Source: Colias croceus (taxonomy: Eukaryota; Arthropoda; Insecta; Lepidoptera; Pieridae). Taken from it: 64,000 nucleotides of DNA. A program made the translations under genes and the position numbers. The first letter of the stretch is position 1. Every line of letters starts with the position of its first letter. The stretch lies in NCBI RefSeq assembly GCF_905220415.1, contig NC_059538.1, forward strand, positions 11,842,001 to 11,906,000. The letters run 5' to 3'. Shown piece after piece: positions 58,785 to 64,000 of this stretch. The notes below the pieces were generated by a model, which was not told the origin of the DNA, made no database searches, and worked only from the letters and a program-made list of their open reading frames with translations.

Positions 58785-61730
58785 ATGGAACAGCAATTGG
58801 GGCAAGTATTATCTCAAATGTTAGAAACTATTCGAGGAATTCAAGTACAACAAGCGCAATTACAACAACAATTACAAAATACGGATAAATCGGTGAGTGG
58901 AATTACATTACAACCATACGACGAAAACAATGAAAGTTTCGCATCGTATTTACAAAGGTTAGAAAATTACATTAATTTAAAAGGAGTCACAAATGATAAA
59001 ACAAAATCACAGATTTTTCTGAACTGCATTGGTCCTAAATACTACCAAGTTTTACAAAATATTACAGCACCTGATTCTCCGAAAACTAAATCATATTATG
59101 ACCTGATACAATTATTGAAAAACCATATCGCACCTGAACCCGGTGAAGTAGCCCAACAGCACAAATTTTGTTTAAGACAACAATACGAATGTGAAAGTAT
59201 TTCGAATTATGTTGCTGGTTTAAAAGAACTAGGGGGAAAATGTAACTTTAAATGTGCGAGCTGTCAACACAGCACATTTGAAACTCATCTGCGAGTACAA
59301 TTCATACGAGGTCTCCGGAGTACAGAAATAAAAGAAAGATTACTACAAGAAAGCTCATCTACAAAGGTTGATGATTTAATTAAGATTGCAATGGCGATTG
59401 AGACATCAAAAGCTGAAACAAAAGAAATGTGTTCTGGCCAAGTAAACATTAACAAAATTTCAACAAAATCAAATCATTTCAAAATTAAAACAAACATACA
59501 GCAACCTACAAAAATAAATACATACAAAAGAAAAAAAATAAATAAATCATACAATTCATATCACAAGAAGAAGAGAGAAATAAAATGTTTTCGCTGTGGC
59601 AAAGAAAACCATACAGCAAGACAATGCCGTTTGAAAGATAAACTATTTTGCAAGAAATGTAAGATAAAGGGACATATACAATCGGTATGTTTCAAAGATC
59701 AAAAACAACTTGACTTAGTACAGGATCAATTCACCGAGGAAGATGAAATATATGAAATACATAAGGTATTTAACAATAACATACACAGTGATAAATTTAA
59801 CATAACCTTATTATTAAATGGAAAAATACATACTTTGGAACTGGATACAGGCGCTGCAGTTACTACATGCTCAACAAATTTTTATGAGAAATATTTTAGT
59901 AATCTGAAACTTAAAAATACATCAGTAAAGTTAAGAACATACACAGGAGAAATAATACACCCATTAGGAACTTGTAATTTAAATATTCAGTATAAGAACA
60001 CAGTTATTGAAGGAAGAATCTTTGTAATTGACCGCGAAGTAGACACCGTAGTTGGAAGAGAATGGCTTAGAAAATTGAACTTAAATTTTGAATTAAATAC
60101 AATATACAAAGAAGAACAAGACATAACAGAGAAAGAATTCAAATATAAATTACAAACATTATTAGAAGAATATAAAGAGTTATTTACAGAAGAAATAGGT
60201 GAAATTAAAGATTATCAAGCAGCATTTAAATTGAAAGAAGGTTCAGTTCCAGTTTACTTAAAGCCACGCCCAGTACCATTTGCATTGAAAAATCAAGTAG
60301 AGGCAGAAATTGACAGATTAGAAAAAGAAGGCATATTAGAAAAGGTTACATACTCACAGTGGGGTACACCAATTGTCCCCGTGATGAAACACAATGGAAA
60401 GGTACGACTATGTGCCGACTACAGAGCTACATTAAATAAAAACCTAGAGAATGACAATTATCCAATTCCCCGAGTTGAAGAGATATTTTCAAAGCTCAGC
60501 GGTGGTAAATATTTTTGTACATTGGACATTAACCAAGCGTATTTACATATGAAGACAAATGATGATACAGCAGAGATGCAAGCCATAAGTACATGTAAGG
60601 GCACATACAAAGTAAGAAGACTGATGTTCGGTGTGAAAATAGCACCAAATGTTTGGCAAAGATACATGGATCAGACACTACAAGGATTAGACGGTACAGC
60701 TTGTTTTTTCGATGATATCGCTTTACAAGGACATTCATACATACAATTACTACAAAGAATCCGAAAGGTATTTAATAAACTTAAAGAATGTGGATTACAT
60801 CTAAACAGGAAGAAGTGTCAATTTTTTCAAAAATCAGTTACATATTTGGGACATAAAATAAATGAAAAAGGATTACACCCTACAGAAGAAAAGATAAATG
60901 ATATAAAGAATAGCCCACGTCCCACAGATGTTACATCTCTACGTACTTTCTTAGGAATGATAAATTATTATCAACAATTTATATCTAATTTGGCATCTAA
61001 ACTAAATCCTTTATACAAGCTATTACAGAAAGATACAAAATTTATATGGAATAAAGAATGTGAACAAGCATTTCAAGAGTTGAAAAATGAACTATGTGGA
61101 GAAAGAGTACTTATACCATTCCATGAGAACTTACCTGTCACATTAGCTACAGACGCATCTCCTACAGGATATGGAGCTGTTTTATCACACATTATGCCGG
61201 ATAAAACTGAACGACCTATAGCATTTGCATCAAGATCTTTAACTAAAGCAGAAAAAGGTTACAGTCAGTTGGATAAAGAAGCAGCAGCTCTAGTATGGGG
61301 ATTAAAGAAATTTTTTCAATATTGTTACGGCAGGAAGATATTACTCATTGTAGATAATCAACCATTAGCTAGAATTTTACACCCAGAGAAAGTTACACCA
61401 GCTACAACAGCCATACGACTAGTACACTATGCAAACTTTTTAGCAGGATTTGACTATGAGATACGATTAAGGAAGACTACAGAACATGCGAATGCCGACT
61501 ATTTTTCAAGAATACAATATACAGATGCAACTGATAGGAATGAGACAATGACAGACGATGAAGCGTTTTGCCTAAATCAAATTGCAGAAATGCCAGTTTC
61601 ATTAAAGGAAATAAGAGAAGCTACAGCCACTGACCCTGAGTTACAAAAATTATACATAGATATACAGTCAGGAAGAGAAGATACAGAAAGACTATACGAA
61701 TGTTCATTACAAAACAATTGCATATTTTAA
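58785..61730 (+). CDS. Gag-protease-RT-RNase H polyprotein of the Ty3/gypsy element
   Basis: 981 residues in one frame. Gln-rich N terminus (1-45) and gag core; two zinc knuckles at about 268-281 and 289-302 (second C-x2-C-x4-H-x4-C in 'CKKCKIKGHIQSVC'); retroviral-type protease with Leu-Asp-Thr-Gly at about 352; reverse transcriptase with 'LCADYRATLNKNL' near 543 and Phe-Phe-Asp-Asp at about 641-644; RNase H with 'TDASPTGYGAV' near 789. After 'NADYFSRI' it ends 50 residues later, where the integrase zinc domain would begin. Gag and pol are fused without a frameshift. The ATG at 58785 is the first in frame. The RT site has FFDD instead of the commoner Y/F-V/I/L-DD. Confidence 0.9.
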   Translation: MEQQLGQVLSQMLETIRGIQVQQAQLQQQLQNTDKSVSGITLQPYDENNESFASYLQRLENYINLKGVTNDKTKSQIFLNCIGPKYYQVLQNITAPDSPKTKSYYDLIQLLKNHIAPEPGEVAQQHKFCLRQQYECESISNYVAGLKELGGKCNFKCASCQHSTFETHLRVQFIRGLRSTEIKERLLQESSSTKVDDLIKIAMAIETSKAETKEMCSGQVNINKISTKSNHFKIKTNIQQPTKINTYKRKKINKSYNSYHKKKREIKCFRCGKENHTARQCRLKDKLFCKKCKIKGHIQSVCFKDQKQLDLVQDQFTEEDEIYEIHKVFNNNIHSDKFNITLLLNGKIHTLELDTGAAVTTCSTNFYEKYFSNLKLKNTSVKLRTYTGEIIHPLGTCNLNIQYKNTVIEGRIFVIDREVDTVVGREWLRKLNLNFELNTIYKEEQDITEKEFKYKLQTLLEEYKELFTEEIGEIKDYQAAFKLKEGSVPVYLKPRPVPFALKNQVEAEIDRLEKEGILEKVTYSQWGTPIVPVMKHNGKVRLCADYRATLNKNLENDNYPIPRVEEIFSKLSGGKYFCTLDINQAYLHMKTNDDTAEMQAISTCKGTYKVRRLMFGVKIAPNVWQRYMDQTLQGLDGTACFFDDIALQGHSYIQLLQRIRKVFNKLKECGLHLNRKKCQFFQKSVTYLGHKINEKGLHPTEEKINDIKNSPRPTDVTSLRTFLGMINYYQQFISNLASKLNPLYKLLQKDTKFIWNKECEQAFQELKNELCGERVLIPFHENLPVTLATDASPTGYGAVLSHIMPDKTERPIAFASRSLTKAEKGYSQLDKEAAALVWGLKKFFQYCYGRKILLIVDNQPLARILHPEKVTPATTAIRLVHYANFLAGFDYEIRLRKTTEHANADYFSRIQYTDATDRNETMTDDEAFCLNQIAEMPVSLKEIREATATDPELQKLYIDIQSGREDTERLYECSLQNNCIF

Positions 61731-61760
61731 TGAAGGATTAAAGATAGAGTACAAATAAGG

Positions 61761-62180
61761 ATGTATGATAGTAACAAATGGAAATTTGGAAGAATATTAG
61801 AGAGGAAAGGAAAATTACATTACGAGGTGGAAGTAGATGGAAAGATACATCACAGACATATTGATCAGATAATAAAGACATCTTGTTTGAGTGAGAACTT
61901 TAATACACCAGATACTTACCGACCAACGTACCTGCAAGAGAATTCACCTACACCAGCTTCACCTGAAAAAGAATGCATACAACCTAGCCCTACAGTAATA
62001 TTACATACAAGTCCTACTCGAAGAAGATCATCTACACAGCCAGTAGAAAGTCCAGGAAATTACCAACCAGAAAACCTTGTACCAGAAACAATTCCAGATA
62101 CACATGAACCTACACCGTCCAGAATTGAAATCCGTCGTAGTACTAGGATGAGAAGACCTCCAAACAGATTGAACCTTTGA
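61761..62180 (+). CDS. Remnant C-terminal pol ORF (integrase tail, GPY/F-like side)
   Basis: 139 codons from Met-Tyr-Asp-Ser. 'WKFGRILERKGKLHYEVEVD' and 'HRHIDQI' match the domain downstream of the integrase core that ends Ty3/gypsy pol, followed by a Pro/Thr/Ser-rich tail and 'RSTRMRRPPNRLNL'. It is in a different frame and 30 bp after the main ORF, so the missing integrase core is explained by an internal deletion. Whether it is translated is unknown. Confidence 0.65.
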   Translation: MYDSNKWKFGRILERKGKLHYEVEVDGKIHHRHIDQIIKTSCLSENFNTPDTYRPTYLQENSPTPASPEKECIQPSPTVILHTSPTRRRSSTQPVESPGNYQPENLVPETIPDTHEPTPSRIEIRRSTRMRRPPNRLNL

Positions 62181-62190
62181 ATTTATAACG

Positions 62191-62198
62191 AGGGAGAG
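62191..62198 (+). promoter_or_regulatory. Polypurine tract
   Basis: AGGGAGAG lies immediately before the 3' LTR, the expected place for plus-strand priming. Confidence 0.7.
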
Positions 62199-62413
62199 TG
62201 TTGGCACCATGAATTGGATATTGATGATCTGTGGTACACACAGCGTCATCTGGCAACGCTGTATTTCGGGAAGACATCTTTGATTTTACATTGGTCATAT
62301 ACACGGCATTCTATACAATCCTTTTCTGTTAATTACTATTTACAATTGTTACATGAAATAAAATATACATTGAGATTAATTGCTTTCTATTATACAACCC
62401 GACATACATAACA
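62199..62413 (+). repeat. 3' LTR
   Basis: 215 bp, TGTTGGCACC ... TACATAACA. One difference from the 5' LTR (C instead of T in the last ten bases). Confidence 0.92.
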
Positions 62414-62418
62414 GTTCC

Positions 62419-63603
62419 ATTCTCATAAAAGAATTTTTCTACAACAGCATTATCATATTATGAAGTTATGATTATTTCATATGAAACAATATCTTGTTAT
62501 TACCATAATGAAATTAAATGCAAATGTTTATGTGCATAATATTGCAATATAATGTCCGCCCAAGGGGCTGAGAACTACATTGCTACAATTTACCGCTAAA
62601 TAACAGGGAAGGTAGACAATTCCACAATTCTGGGAAGCAATTATTAAGTTCGCAACTTAATAAAGATAATACTGATTATAACAAATTTGTTTATGAGTAA
62701 ATTTAAAGCAGTTTTACCATTTTCGTGGTGTTCATTGTAAAAAATATTTGTAGTAATATTTGTCTGCGACTTCGGTCATACGTTTCTAGGATAAATTGGT
62801 GCCAATATATTATTCTAGGTCACGTCTTTTCTACATACTTTAAGCCAAATCTCTGTTTAGGAGTTTATTCCCAAAACTACAGTAAAATTATGTACATCAA
62901 TCATTCAAAGAAGAATTGGAAATTTATATAATACCATTTTAGGCAGAACTAGCTGCCCCGTCTTCGCTTGCGTGGACCAACCAGGTATAATTGATCTACC
63001 GAAAAATTAATTCATTAAAAGATATGTAGTGTACACTCCATACAACACAATCTAACACTTACATATTCAACTAAACTTCTTTTAACGTTTTATAATCGTC
63101 AAAACTAGAGAAATCTAAATAAGTACTTATTATTTAGATTTCTACGGCCAAAACACAACAACCAATATTAACATCATATTAAATTGATACCTTCCGGGTA
63201 GTACGAACTCTTTCAACCAATTACGAAGATACTTATGATGGATGGTAAAACAAACATTGTAAATTAATTGAATAAAATCTCGACGACCATAAAATTAAGT
63301 GAACCGCCGGAGCGAGCAAACAGCTGTAAAATATAAATTTAATTCGACAACTCGTAATGATTGATCGAGCTGAATGGGGAGTTAAAATCGGGAAGGAAAT
63401 TTAATTTTATTACCAAATTTGAAGTGCTCTTAAATTTCTGTTTAGTTCCTGGAAGTGATCTGTCTTCGATATTTTATACGGTTGATGAAATAACATTTGT
63501 AGTAGCTATTGAAGATTAATCTAGTCTAGAGAAATTATGAGCTATTAAATCTATGATACTTATTTGATATTCCACATTATTTTACGCGAAGTATAAATTA
63601 GAA
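62419..63603. other. Intergenic, nothing firm
   Basis: A terminus-like scrap A|CTAGCTGCCCCGTCTTCG lies at 62948-62966. The rest is AT-rich with a slightly CpG-richer patch at 63290-63400. No gene. Confidence 0.45.
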
Positions 63604-63784
63604 TCTATACTAATATAATAAAGCTGAAGTCTTTGTTTGCTTGCTTGAACGCGCTAATCTAAGGAAACACGGGTCCGATTTGAAAATTTTCACTATTAGA
63701 TAGTCCATTTATCGAGGAAGGCTATCATTACGTCAACCAATAGGAGAGGAGCGTGTAGGCAGGCACAAACCGCGAGGCACAGCT
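63604..63784 (+). mobile_element. Helitron-like repeat, family A
   Basis: TCTATACTAATATAATAAAG ... GCACAGCTG; the terminal CTAG is lost. The last copy in the window. Confidence 0.68.
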
Positions 63785-64000
63785 GCAGCGTAGTAAAATA
63801 AAATTGCTACATGTTCTCAACTACAGAAAGGTTTAATTTAACAAACTATAGACCATTTTCTCGTCCAAGGCATAAAGATTCAGTTAATATTTCACACGGA
63901 AATATTGTGTTGGCCCCCGGAGGCCACTCGCGCACCGTTCACGGGTATCTAGCATGATTTAAGGGGTCCTATGTGCAAATTCAATTATTTTCAGCTTGTA

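Larger units (their letters stand above)
58375..62413 (+). mobile_element. Young Ty3/gypsy-type LTR retrotransposon lacking integrase
   Basis: Two 215-bp LTRs (TG...CA) are flanked by GTTCC on both sides (58370-58374, 62414-62418). The LTRs differ at one position, a T/C near the end, so the insertion is recent. Order: LTR, primer-binding region, gag-protease-RT-RNase H ORF, a second ORF matching the tail of an integrase C terminus, purine tract, LTR. The zinc-binding and DDE parts of integrase are missing, so it must have moved with integrase supplied by another copy, or was deleted after a recent ancestor. Confidence 0.88.

Noticed and set aside
63870..64000. Possible exon or acceptor (ATTATTTTCAG) at the window edge
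   Set aside because: Only six bases follow the acceptor, so nothing can be tested.

Overview
This is nuclear DNA of an animal, almost certainly a moth or butterfly (Lepidoptera). The sequence is AT-rich, the genes are small-exon genes with GT-AG introns, and the window is packed with short dispersed repeats typical of Lepidoptera: over twenty copies of one Helitron-like repeat ending in CTAG|T, several sister families, tRNA-derived SINEs, RTE-type LINE tails with (GAT)n ends, and many MITEs. No bacterial, organellar, rRNA or CRISPR content was seen. || Host genes: three were reconstructed from exons. Two are small secreted cysteine-rich proteins on the + strand (3427-6101, three exons; 24024-26234, two exons). 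They share a signal-peptide first exon that ends in phase 1 and a C-x6-C-x6-C-x10/11-C-x5-CC module. They look like paralogues of the arthropod family that annotators name U-scoloptoxin(19)-like; the first has two modules, one per exon, and the second has one. The third gene lies on the - strand (55825 down to 41413, at least 13 exons with matching phases). It is a divergent SLC6 (neurotransmitter:sodium symporter fold) protein of about 569 residues before a final exon that was not identified. Its scaffold helices align well, but the helices that should carry the ion and substrate site (TM1 and TM6) are eroded. || Mobile elements: an intact-ORF RTE-clade LINE (42431-45626) sits inside an SLC6 intron, with a 65-bp duplication at its 5' end. 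A young Ty3/gypsy LTR element (58375-62413, 5-bp target duplication, LTRs differing at one base) lacks the integrase core. A 1.5-kb P-element-like transposon (56410-57922, 8-bp target duplication) keeps a THAP exon and an inverted transposase fragment, and a related foldback MITE lies at 4979-5225. Two copies of a hAT-like non-autonomous element filled with a GTCTTG minisatellite lie at 8343-8856 and 22886-23513, each with a perfect 8-bp target duplication; one is nested in a Helitron copy. Other terminal-inverted-repeat elements include 14911-15486, 30754-30978, 49374-49535 and 53593-55022. || Region by region: 1-3400 repeats; 3.4-6.1 kb secreted gene 1; 6.7-23.6 kb repeat-rich intergenic DNA; 24.0-26.2 kb secreted gene 2; 26.3-41.4 kb repeat-rich DNA without a recognised gene; 41.4-55.8 kb SLC6-like gene with many intronic insertions; 56.4-62.4 kb P-like element then LTR element; 62.4-64 kb little. 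All gene calls come from reading the sequence; no database search was possible.
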